The translations under genes were made by a program, and so were the position numbers. Under the pieces are notes generated by a model that saw only the letters and a list, made by a program, of their open reading frames with translations, made no database searches and had not been told where the DNA came from. This document shows, piece after piece, positions 6,728 to 12,977 of a DNA stretch of 12,977 nucleotides (the first letter of the stretch is position 1; every line of letters begins with the position of its first letter). The DNA comes from Pseudomonadota bacterium (GTDB lineage Bacteria > BMS3Abin14), in contig JAFGWO010000178.1 in assembly GCA_016937135.1 (NCBI GenBank), forward strand, positions 1 through 12,977. Direction: 5' to 3'.

Positions 6728-6885
6728 TGATAGGGTCGCAAAAAGTCCAGGCGGGACTATTTGCGCCATGGAAAGGGAAAAATGTCATTTCCGCTTTCCT
6801 CGCGAAACCATGACTTGGGGTGCCGGTCATCGATTCGGGTTCCCCGCGCGGGGCGCGTTGATGGCTTTTGGAAATGCCATCAACG
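6728..6885 (+). repeat. Multi-hairpin repeat element, right copy (inverted relative to the left)
   Basis: Read from 6728 outward it follows the same order as the left copy read from 6065 outward. A 21-base identical edge (6728-6748) leads, then a CGCAAAAAGTCC/GGGACTATTTGCG stem, a GGAAAGGGAAA/TTTCCGCTTTCC stem (about 6770-6800), a GC-rich CCCCGCGCGGGG-type dyad, and a final CGTTGATGGC/GCCATCAACG hairpin (6856-6865 with 6876-6885). The edges and GC-rich parts agree closely, while the middle has diverged. This is what one expects of a dispersed structured repeat family under hairpin constraint. Confidence 0.75.
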
Positions 6886-7017
6886 TTCAACGTGAAAAAA
6901 TTATTCTGAAAGGGTAGCGGTTTTGCATAACGATAAACACTTTGGTTCATCCGTCTAATGCGTGCCCGGACAAAAAAATTGAAAGCCAAGTTACCGTAGT
7001 GTGACCATTCCCGGTCA

Positions 7018-7246
7018 CTCCACAGGGTTTCACAGGGTAAGGCACATCCCCCTCACCGGAGCCGTTGAGAAATCTCGTTTCAGGATGAAAGCTCGCTTTC
7101 CTCAGGAAACGAGATTTCTCAACACTGATTTCCCTGGAAATCCTTCTCCCTCCGGGAGAAGTCGGTGAGGGGACAACAGGAGAAACAAAAAAACAGTTTT
7201 TCAGGGAGCCGAGTGGCCGTGCTCCACCCTGTGAAACCCTGTGGAG
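7018..7246. repeat. Nested inverted-repeat block
   Basis: The outer arms are a perfect 21-base inverted repeat (7018-7038 with 7226-7246), each arm itself containing two copies of CACAGGGT. Inside are CCCCTCACCG (7049-7058) with CGGTGAGGGG (7163-7172) and CTTCTCCC/GGGAGAAG (7143-7161). At the centre-left is a long hairpin with a perfect 18-base stem, GTTGAGAAATCTCGTTTC (7064-7081) with its complement at 7106-7123, partly extended inward. No gene is visible inside. It is different from the element at 6728-6885. Confidence 0.8.
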
Positions 7247-7429
7247 CGGCCTTCAAATGGCCGCGCTGTGGTGGATTGGCTCTGGACCTTTTTAACCTGA
7301 CCCATCCATCCAGCACAGGTTCCGGAACCTTTCAAAAAAAGCTAAAAGCCCGGCCTGACCTGCCGAATTCGAAAAACCAACCTCCCCGGATCCATCACAG
7401 GTACGCATTAACCGGATGTACCAACACTT

Positions 7430-8512
7430 TTAATCCTCATACTCTTTCGAAAAGGTGTAGATGTTGCCCACAGGGGCCAGATGGTTCTTGGTTAAAAGAA
7501 ATGGTTTTTCCGCTTCCTGGTTTTTTTGCCACAGAAGGTTGACAAGCCCCCAGGGGGTGCAATGGGTTGGGATGATGTATCGGATCCCGTGGGAAAGGAG
7601 GTCCGCCGCGGTCGCATTCACGTCGGAATTGGGGTGGAAGCCGCCGTAATAGCAGTAGACCTTGTCCATCCCGCTGACGGCCCTGGCGTAGAGGAGGGAT
7701 GTGTTGACCCCCCCGTGGGAGCAGGCGGTGATGACCACAAGCCCCTTGTCCCTGAGGTTGAAGGCGATGGACGTGTCCTCGTCCGCCTCGTCCTCGACGC
7801 TGCTGTCGATGATGTTTCCCTTGGCGTCGCACTCGTAGAATTTCGGCCAGGGCCTGGGCTTCATCTCGTAATCTTTGGCGATCCCCGCCTTTTTCGCTTC
7901 CGGGCGGATGCTTCCAAGGTAGAGGAGGGTGTCATCCATCAGGAGGACGGGTCTGGAAGACACGATCCACTGCCCCCCCCGTTTTTCCGCCCCTTCCCGG
8001 TCGGGTGCGATGACGAGGTACTCCCCGGACTTTAGAAACCGTTCCCCGGAGACCTTGGCCCTGGGCGTGAAAAAGCTGTCCCCTGCCACGTAAAGGGGGA
8101 TCTGGCGTTCCTTCCGCGGATTGACCATCTCAAGGGCCAGGTTCAGGTTGTAGAAATGGTCCGAATGCCCATGGCTCAGAAGGATGAACTCGACTTTTTC
8201 AAGGTCGAAATCGGGGTCCAGGGTCCGGAAGACCCGCGAGTTATGCTCCAGCGCCGTCCGGTTCTGCCCTACGTCAAAAAGAAAATATCGGGATTTCCCG
8301 TCTTTGGTGACCTTGATGAAATTTGAAAAGGCGTGGGCGCCGACGAAGCTGTTTTCAGGGCCGCTCAGATCGTAGTTGCCGCAGGCTCTCAGGATTGTGT
8401 GGCCTTTCGAATCCTCGATGCGGCTTCCCTGGACGCCGGCAAAATCCCCCACCAGGTCGAAAACCTTGATCTCGTCGACGGGTTCAATCCCGAGTGTTGT
8501 TATTTTATCCAT
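7430..8512 (-). CDS. Metallo-beta-lactamase-fold hydrolase (COG1237-like)
   Basis: A 360-residue protein without a signal peptide, so probably cytoplasmic. The metal-binding motif H114-G-H116-S-D118-H119 is intact (LLSHGHSDHF), preceded by FLFDVG (77-82). Further conserved blocks are TACSHGGVN (262-270, H266), YGGFHP (289-294) and PTHCTPW (315-321, H317). This pattern resembles the MptA/COG1237 type of metal-dependent hydrolases rather than true beta-lactamases. The substrate is unknown. A ribosome site AAGGAG lies about 11 bases upstream of ATG 8512. It lies 75 bases downstream of tctA on the same strand, with a terminator-like hairpin between, so it is probably read at reduced level from the tct transcript. 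The context suggests it acts on a compound imported by the transporter; that link is inference. Confidence 0.9.
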   Translation of the reverse strand: MDKITTLGIEPVDEIKVFDLVGDFAGVQGSRIEDSKGHTILRACGNYDLSGPENSFVGAHAFSNFIKVTKDGKSRYFLFDVGQNRTALEHNSRVFRTLDPDFDLEKVEFILLSHGHSDHFYNLNLALEMVNPRKERQIPLYVAGDSFFTPRAKVSGERFLKSGEYLVIAPDREGAEKRGGQWIVSSRPVLLMDDTLLYLGSIRPEAKKAGIAKDYEMKPRPWPKFYECDAKGNIIDSSVEDEADEDTSIAFNLRDKGLVVITACSHGGVNTSLLYARAVSGMDKVYCYYGGFHPNSDVNATAADLLSHGIRYIIPTHCTPWGLVNLLWQKNQEAEKPFLLTKNHLAPVGNIYTFSKEYED

Positions 8513-8554
8513 GATGATCTCTCTCCTTCGAAACTTGATTGACCTGAAAATGAA

Positions 8555-8579
8555 AAGGGGCCGGTTGGCCCGGCCCCTT
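8555..8579 (-). terminator. Terminator-like hairpin between tctA and the hydrolase gene
   Basis: A ten-base perfect stem, AAGGGGCCGG (8555-8564) with CCGGCCCCTT (8570-8579), has a five-base loop. On the minus strand it is followed by TTTTCATTTTC. It starts nine bases after the tctA stop codon. The T-tract is interrupted, so partial readthrough into the hydrolase gene is plausible. Confidence 0.65.
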
Positions 8580-8587
8580 CCCAGTGG

Positions 8588-10099
8588 CTAAGCCGCTTCC
8601 CTTTTTTCCCTGCGCCGGTCAAGGATGCCTCTGGTGATGGGGATACCATACAGGACAACCGATACCAGCAAAAGGACGAATGATATGGGGTGGGTGACGA
8701 AGATCATCGGGGAACCGCCGCCCTGGAGGAGGCTCTGGCGGAAGGTCCACTCCGTCATGGGCCCGAGGACGATGGCCAGGATGAGGGGAGAAACCGGGTA
8801 ATCCGTCTTCTTGCAGAAGTAGCCGAGAACACCGAAGATAAGGGTTTGGACAACTTCCATCATGCCGAAATTCTGCACATAACCTGTTATCAGGCAGAAG
8901 ATGACGATGAGGGGGGTCAGGACGGTAAAGGGCGTCTTGAGGACTTTCATCAAAAGAGGCACCAGGCTGACCTCGAAGATGTAGGCCAGGATGTTGACGA
9001 CAAACCCTGCCACGATGAGCCCCCAGACAAATCTGGGCTGTTCGATGAAAAGACGGGGACCCGGAACGAGACCCCAGATGAGCATCCCGCCCAGTACGAT
9101 GGCCGCCAGGGGCGATCCCGGAATTCCCAGGGTGACCATGGGGACGAAGGCCCCGGTGCTCGCAGCGTGGTTGGAGGACTCCGTGGCCATTACTCCAGGA
9201 GCATGTCCCTTTCCCCACTCCTTTGGATCCTTGGACATGGACTTTGAGAATCCATAGGCCATGAAGGAAGCCGGCGTGGCGCCGGCGCCGGGGAGAACCC
9301 CGACGAGAAATCCGAGGATCGTGTCGGAGATGACCAGGATCTTGTGTTTATAAATAAGCCTGAGGCTTTCCACGTAATCCTTCCATGTGACCTTCGGGTG
9401 GATGATCTTGGCCTTGATGCCCTTTTCAATAGTGGTCAGGACCTCTCCGATCCCGAACATCCCCACGACGGCTGTCAGGAAGGTGACGCCGTTAAATAGC
9501 CCCATGTACCCGAAGCAGAGCCTGGCGTTTCCCGTCATGACGTCCATCCCCACGCAGGCCAGGAGAAGTCCAAAAATCGTCATGATGATGGTCTTTGTCA
9601 CGGACTTCCCGGCAAGGCCGCCGAAGCAGGCAAAAGCGGCGACCATGAGGGCGAAGAATTCGGGAGGACCGAACATGAGAGCATATTTGGCCAGGGGAGG
9701 CGCCAGAAAGACGAAACCGATGCACGCTAACGTCCCCCCTATTAATGAAGAATTGGCAGCGGTAAAGATGGCAAGAGCCCCCTTGCCCTTTTGGGCCATG
9801 GGGTGCCCGTCCATGCAGGTGGCGGCCGCCATGGGAGTCCCGGGGATGTTCAGGGTGATGGACGTGATGGCCCCACCGGCCGTCCCCGCATAGTAGATGG
9901 CGGCGATAAAGATCATGGAGGACTCGGGAGGAAGGACGAAGGTTATGGGAAGGAGGATCGCCACCCCGTTAAGGGGCCCCAGACCCGGAAGGAGGCCAAA
10001 GAGCATCCCCAGGACGACTCCGAGAAAACCAATCAGTAAATTGGATGTTGAGAACGTTACCTCAATGCCCAGCGAGAGGCCTGAAAGGATATCTAACAC
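8588..10099 (-). CDS. tctA: Tripartite tricarboxylate transporter, large membrane subunit TctA
   Basis: A 503-residue integral inner-membrane protein with about a dozen hydrophobic helices, the usual length for TctA. The two halves show the family's paired glycine-proline motifs: GMLFGLLPGLGP (31-42) and NIPGTP (84-89) in the first half, then GFLVGVLPGAGATP (263-276) and GIPGSP (325-330) in the second. The conserved block PGVMATESSNHAASTGA lies at 301-317. It forms the solute channel, driven by ion gradients and fed by the periplasmic TctC protein. The start is GTG at 10099, with AAGGAG eight bases upstream (10108-10113), and it is 20 bases from the tctB stop. The substrate of this family is usually an organic anion, often a carboxylate, and cannot be read from the sequence. 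Confidence 0.95.
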   Translation of the reverse strand: MLDILSGLSLGIEVTFSTSNLLIGFLGVVLGMLFGLLPGLGPLNGVAILLPITFVLPPESSMIFIAAIYYAGTAGGAITSITLNIPGTPMAAATCMDGHPMAQKGKGALAIFTAANSSLIGGTLACIGFVFLAPPLAKYALMFGPPEFFALMVAAFACFGGLAGKSVTKTIIMTIFGLLLACVGMDVMTGNARLCFGYMGLFNGVTFLTAVVGMFGIGEVLTTIEKGIKAKIIHPKVTWKDYVESLRLIYKHKILVISDTILGFLVGVLPGAGATPASFMAYGFSKSMSKDPKEWGKGHAPGVMATESSNHAASTGAFVPMVTLGIPGSPLAAIVLGGMLIWGLVPGPRLFIEQPRFVWGLIVAGFVVNILAYIFEVSLVPLLMKVLKTPFTVLTPLIVIFCLITGYVQNFGMMEVVQTLIFGVLGYFCKKTDYPVSPLILAIVLGPMTEWTFRQSLLQGGGSPMIFVTHPISFVLLLVSVVLYGIPITRGILDRRREKREAA

Positions 10100-10119
10100 G
10101 GTATCCGCTCCTTATCGCA

Positions 10120-10623
10120 TCAGAGGAACTGGTTCAAGATGGGTTCGATAAAACCCTTTGCCAGGGTCAGCTTGAGGGCCTTCTCGAAGATCAGAAAGAC
10201 GGACACGCTGAAAATGCTCCCCGTTAAAAGGGACAGGGTCCAGGAATGTTTCCCCACAGCCCGTATGTAGTAGATGAGATACAGCGTGGAACCGAGGTAG
10301 AAGCCCAGCCATGGGAGGGTAACAACGTAGACGATCATGGGAATGAGGGCCCGCATGATGGCCTGGAACCCTTCCACGCTGATAAAGGCTTTTTCTTCGG
10401 CAAGTCCGTCCTTAATTGCGCGAATGACCTTCGGGATGAGGACGATCAGGCTGCAGATCAGCATGATGACCGCCAGCCAGAAGGGGAACCATCCCGCCTG
10501 GGGGCCAAGTCCCTTTTCCCAGCCGATGGGCTGTTTCGTGTAAGGGATGTAATGGACTTCGAGAATGATGGCCGCCGACAGCGCCGCCCAGAAGGAGGCC
10601 ATGAAAATCTCCGCTTTTTTCAT
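10120..10623 (-). CDS. tctB: Tripartite tricarboxylate transporter, small membrane subunit TctB
   Basis: A 167-residue protein with four hydrophobic segments (about 7-26, 45-63, 90-119 and 130-149), the standard TctB layout. The motif GPQAGWFP (40-47), just before the second segment, is the family's conserved loop. TctB is poorly conserved, so the call leans on topology and on its place between tctC and tctA. The ATG at 10623 has only a weak ribosome site (GGATAA). It is 239 bases downstream of tctC, with a strong hairpin in the gap, and 20 bases upstream of tctA. Confidence 0.92.
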   Translation of the reverse strand: MKKAEIFMASFWAALSAAIILEVHYIPYTKQPIGWEKGLGPQAGWFPFWLAVIMLICSLIVLIPKVIRAIKDGLAEEKAFISVEGFQAIMRALIPMIVYVVTLPWLGFYLGSTLYLIYYIRAVGKHSWTLSLLTGSIFSVSVFLIFEKALKLTLAKGFIEPILNQFL

Positions 10624-10749
10624 AGGGTTATCCTTTTATTTTTATGGGAGCCTCCCCTTTTGCGGGGGATCTTCCACGGTAAAATCATGAGACCCCTTTA
10701 ACTGAAATTCCGGATTTTCACTTTTCCTTTCGAGTCGACCCCTTAGAGG

Positions 10750-10783
10750 TTCCACCGGCCCCTTGAAGGGGGGGCCGGTGGAA
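10750..10783 (-). other. Strong intercistronic hairpin between tctC and tctB
   Basis: TTCCACCGGCCCC (10750-10762) pairs perfectly with GGGGCCGGTGGAA (10771-10783) around an eight-base loop. No T-tract follows on the minus strand, so it is not a standard terminator. In transporter operons such hairpins after the binding-protein gene often protect the upstream message from decay, giving more binding protein than permease. That role is inferred here. Confidence 0.65.
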
Positions 10784-10862
10784 GAATGGGAGTTAAAGGA
10801 ATCATTTCTTTGATGTTTTTCCTCTTGCCCCGGGGGTCCCTGTTCAAAGATTTCCCGGCGTC

Positions 10863-11861
10863 TTATTGGATAAGACCGCCTTCCTTCAGGTATTTCGCGT
10901 GCATGGCGTCATACTCTTCCAGCCATTTTCCGAATTCCGCCCCATAAATAGGCTCTGAACCATCCAGCATGATCCTTGCCAGAAAATCCTTCCAGTCCTG
11001 CGTCTCGATCACCTTCTTGATGAGCTCCGTCATGTACTGGACGGCTTCCGGGTCCACATCCGGCGGCATGAAGAGGCCCCGGAGCATCTGGTACGTGGCA
11101 TCAGGGTATCCCAGTTCCGGCATGGTCGGCACATTGATGTAGCCCGGGACCCGCTGCTTGTCGAAAGCGACGATCAGCCTGACATCGCCCGAGAGGACAT
11201 ACCCGAGAAACTCGGAGGGGTTGTTGACGGTTGCGTCAATGTGCCCGCCCACCAGGTTCTTGGCCACATCCCCCCCGCTGGTCATGGGGATGTATCTCAA
11301 GTCAATTCCGGTGGCTTTTTCCAGCATGATCGTCACGATCTCGTCTTCCTGCTTGGATCCTGTACCGCCCATCTGAAGGGGCGTCCCCTTTGCTGACATT
11401 TCCTTGGCCAGCTTGACGAACTGATCAAGCGAGTAGACGTCCGGGTATTTCTTGGAGGAGATGCACAGGGCGTGACGGTCCAGGGCCGCGCGGCACAGGG
11501 GTGTGCAATCCCTCCAGCTGAAGTTGATATTGGTCGTCAGGGGGGTCGTTATGGCGCTGGAAAGGCTGACCATGAAATAGTGGCCGTCTCCTTTGCGGTC
11601 GATGAGGTACTTCATCCCGACGGATCCCGAGCCGCCTTCCTTGTTGATGACGACGAGGGGCTGCGGGCAGAGGTCGTATTTTCCCACGACGCTCTGGATG
11701 AACCGTCCGATGACATCGGCTCCGCCACGGGCGTAGGGGATCACCACCGTTACAGGTTTCTTGGGTTCCCAGGCCTGGGCGCTTTGTGCCATAAGGGGAA
11801 CCAGGCAAAGGGCCAGGACGAGCCCGAAAGCGATGACTCTGATCTGCTTAAGGTGTTTCAT
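10863..11861 (-). CDS. tctC: Periplasmic solute-binding protein TctC/Bug family
   Basis: A 332-residue exported binding protein. Residues 1-30 are a clear signal peptide (basic start, hydrophobic core, cleavage after AQSAQA). The mature protein opens with WEPKKPVTVVIPYARGGADVIGR. The GGAD motif (D49) is the Bug-family loop that usually contacts a carboxylate of the ligand. MGGTGSKQED and the late IDATVNNPSEF and GYINVPTMPELG segments are also typical. The start is set at ATG 11861, with GGGAGG eight bases upstream, rather than at an in-frame TTG at 11882. It is unusual in having cysteines at 65, 119, 123 and 133 of the mature region, three of them within 15 residues (WRDCTPLCRAALDRHALC). It is the first gene of the tctCBA cluster and would deliver the ligand to TctAB. 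Confidence 0.95.
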   Translation of the reverse strand: MKHLKQIRVIAFGLVLALCLVPLMAQSAQAWEPKKPVTVVIPYARGGADVIGRFIQSVVGKYDLCPQPLVVINKEGGSGSVGMKYLIDRKGDGHYFMVSLSSAITTPLTTNINFSWRDCTPLCRAALDRHALCISSKKYPDVYSLDQFVKLAKEMSAKGTPLQMGGTGSKQEDEIVTIMLEKATGIDLRYIPMTSGGDVAKNLVGGHIDATVNNPSEFLGYVLSGDVRLIVAFDKQRVPGYINVPTMPELGYPDATYQMLRGLFMPPDVDPEAVQYMTELIKKVIETQDWKDFLARIMLDGSEPIYGAEFGKWLEEYDAMHAKYLKEGGLIQ

Positions 11862-12040
11862 TTGATTACCCTCCCTTTTCAAGGTTTGTAAGGATTCAGG
11901 CTCTTCCCCATAGGGGTTCCAGGTTTCCTTGCCTTTCCTTCAAACTTTCAGATGCTCCTTCAACCTCCTTCCTGCCCGATTTTCACTGTTTTAATCCGGA
12001 GTCGAGCCTTGACCCTGTGTCGATTCCATCCTCTTTTCTC

Positions 12041-12057
12041 TGCCAGAAACATGCCAT
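12041..12057 (-). promoter_or_regulatory. Candidate sigma-54 promoter of tctCBA
   Basis: The minus strand reads ATGGCATGTTTCTGGCA, with TGGCA at -24 and GGC at -12, and the invariant GG and GC ten bases apart. Four positions differ from the full consensus. The predicted transcript start is near 12030, leaving a leader of roughly 170 bases before tctC. The divergent sigma-54 activator gene next door makes a sigma-54 promoter likely here. Confidence 0.5.
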
Positions 12058-12124
12058 TGAGGGGAATTTTTCCTGGGTGGGATTTTTCCATGTTTTTCCG
12101 CGGATTCCATCGAATGCAAAGGGA

Positions 12125-12141
12125 TTGGCACCCGGAAGGCA
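12125..12141 (+). promoter_or_regulatory. Candidate sigma-54 promoter facing the activator gene
   Basis: The plus strand reads TTGGCACCCGGAAGGCA. The -24 part (TTGGCAC) is perfect, and GG and GC are ten bases apart, but the -12 part (AGGC) is weaker than TTGC. The predicted start is near 12152, about 136 bases before the activator GTG. It might mean the activator stimulates its own gene, or it may be chance. Confidence 0.4.
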
Positions 12142-12287
12142 TCCTTGCAAAAATCAAAATGAGGTTTTTAAAGGGTGTAATTATTTGCATTTTGCATTAA
12201 CATAAAACCGCCTGCGCACTGGAGCCTTTTTGAACCGGGGGAAATTGGGGTCAACGCACCTTTTATCCGAGTTCAGGGGAGTCAGGC

Positions 12288-12977
12288 GTGAGAAGGAAGG
12301 GAAGAGCCGCAAGGATCGATCCGCGCACCCTCGAGATCGTCCTCGATTCCATCGGGGATGGCGTGTTCACGGTAGACCAGGATTTCAGGATCACTTCTTT
12401 TAACGCCGCCGCTGAGGAGATCACCGGCGTTCCCGCCGTTCAGGCCCTTGGCAAACCCTGCTACGATGTGTTCAAAGCTGATATCTGCGAGGCTGACTGC
12501 GCCCTGAAAAGCGCCATCGAGACCAGCCACTCCCTGATGAGATACCCCATCTCCATCATCCGGGCCGATGGGAAAAAAATAGCCATTTCCATAACGGCAT
12601 CCGCCCTGAAGGACAGGGAAGATCGGCTGGTCGGGGGCGTGGAAACTTTCCGGGATCTCTCCCGGATCTGGGAAGCGGGTGGAAACGCTCCCAGGGCAAG
12701 GTCCCTGGGGGAGGTTGTTTCAAGGAACCGAAAGATGATGGAGATCTTTTCCATCATCCCGAGGATCGCCAAAAGCGACGGCACCGTGCTGATCCAGGGG
12801 GAAAGCGGTACGGGGAAGGAGATGATCGCCCAGGCGCTCCATGATCTCAGCCTGCGTAAAGACGGGCCCCTGGTCACCGTGAATTGCGGCGCGCTGCCCG
12901 ACTCCCTCCTGGAATCGGAACTTTTCGGTTATGTCGCCGGGGCTTTCACCGACGCCAAAAAAGACAAGCTTGGACGC
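12288..12977 (+). CDS. PAS-domain sigma-54-dependent transcriptional activator (partial, cut by window end)
   Basis: The first 230 residues of an NtrC-type activator. Residues ~13-125 are a PAS sensor domain (VLDSIGDGVFTVDQDFRITSFN, then an IIRADGKKIAIS strand pair). It carries three cysteines, C58, C67 and C71, in the pattern C-x8-C-x3-C. The AAA+ domain starts near 142, with Walker A GESGTGKE (171-178), NCGALPD (199-205), ELFGY (211-215) and the sigma-54 contact loop GAFTDA (218-223), which has D where most relatives have G. The Walker B and helix-turn-helix parts lie beyond the window. The start is GTG at 12288, with GGGGAG five bases upstream; no ATG fits. There is no receiver domain, so it should sense its signal directly. 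Divergent from tctC, it is the obvious candidate regulator of the transport module. Confidence 0.95.
   Translation, partial: MRRKGRAARIDPRTLEIVLDSIGDGVFTVDQDFRITSFNAAAEEITGVPAVQALGKPCYDVFKADICEADCALKSAIETSHSLMRYPISIIRADGKKIAISITASALKDREDRLVGGVETFRDLSRIWEAGGNAPRARSLGEVVSRNRKMMEIFSIIPRIAKSDGTVLIQGESGTGKEMIAQALHDLSLRKDGPLVTVNCGALPDSLLESELFGYVAGAFTDAKKDKLGR

Larger units (their letters stand above)
6697..7429. other. Repeat-rich intergenic region without a supported gene
   Basis: These 733 bases hold two structured repeats (6728-6885 and 7018-7246) and otherwise nothing I can call. Short open frames here on either strand have no ribosome site and no recognisable protein pattern, and they run through the inverted repeats. 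A small dyad, GCGGCC/GGCCGC (7246-7251 with 7259-7264), abuts the second block. Between 7265 and 7429, downstream of the hydrolase gene's stop on the minus strand, there is only a weak GGTAC/GTACC dyad (7399-7418) with no T-tract. Confidence 0.6.
11862..12287. other. Divergent control region between tctC and the activator gene
   Basis: A 426-base gap separates the minus-strand tctC from the plus-strand activator gene. It holds one GG-N10-GC sigma-54-type candidate per strand (12041-12057 minus, 12125-12141 plus) and an AT-rich stretch with a doubled TTTGCAT at 12185-12198. The activator's ribosome site GGGGAG lies at 12277-12282. No clear activator-binding palindrome was found. Short open frames here lack ribosome sites and similarity. 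Confidence 0.6.

Noticed and set aside
6856-6885. Possible integron attC site in the CGTTGATGGC hairpin
   Set aside because: The arms do not match the GTTRRRY/RYYYAAC core sites, and no integrase or cassette array is present.
6672-6989. 105-residue minus-strand open frame
   Set aside because: It runs through the right-hand hairpin element and overlaps the start of the 189-residue gene; no ribosome site or similarity.
5893-7246. CRISPR array
   Set aside because: The repeats are palindromic or heptameric and irregular, without equal-length unique spacers or cas genes.
7165-7542. 125-residue plus-strand open frame
   Set aside because: It runs through an inverted-repeat arm and into the antisense of the hydrolase gene.
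12461-12877. 138-residue minus-strand open frame opposite the activator gene
   Set aside because: The plus strand encodes an unmistakable PAS/AAA+ protein with Walker A and GAFTDA; the reverse frame is a shadow.

Overview
The window (about 13 kb, moderately GC-rich, no rRNA, tRNA or CRISPR seen) reads like chromosomal sequence of a Gram-negative bacterium. A Desulfobacterota/deltaproteobacterial type genome is my inference. It rests on a PAS-AAA+ sigma-54 activator with a GAFTDA motif, a tripartite tricarboxylate transporter, P-II/Amt behind a sigma-54-type promoter, a CDF-NifX fusion, and many dispersed hairpin and heptamer repeats. No name can be fixed without a database search.

Layout, left to right. 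(1) 1-40: the first codons of a minus-strand exported protein. (2) 279-3437, minus strand: a nitrogen module. glnK (P-II) and amt (ammonium channel) lie behind a GG-N10-GC sigma-54-type promoter and end at a strong hairpin. After that hairpin comes a CDF metal transporter carrying a C-terminal dinitrogenase-cofactor (NifX/NifB-like) domain. (3) 3838-5912, plus strand: a membrane-anchored TPR-like protein and a glycerophosphodiester phosphodiesterase. (4) 5893-7246: a repeat-rich island. Two multi-hairpin elements of about 156 bp, in inverted orientation, flank one orphan gene for a small membrane-anchored protein. A separate nested inverted-repeat block follows. (5) 7430-11861, minus strand: tctC-tctB-tctA, a three-part solute uptake system, followed by a cytoplasmic metallo-beta-lactamase-fold hydrolase. 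(6) 12288-12977, plus strand, cut by the window end: a divergent PAS/AAA+ sigma-54-dependent activator.

How the parts fit. P-II is expected to gate Amt according to nitrogen status, and the sigma-54 promoter fits nitrogen control. The second system looks like a self-contained catabolic module: a divergent sensor-activator, a periplasmic binding protein, its membrane permease and a hydrolase. The intergenic region holds a GG-N10-GC promoter candidate on each strand. The substrate is unknown. The least explained parts are the repeat families, which in three places run into the 3' ends of coding genes, and the paired elements around the orphan gene at 6127-6696.
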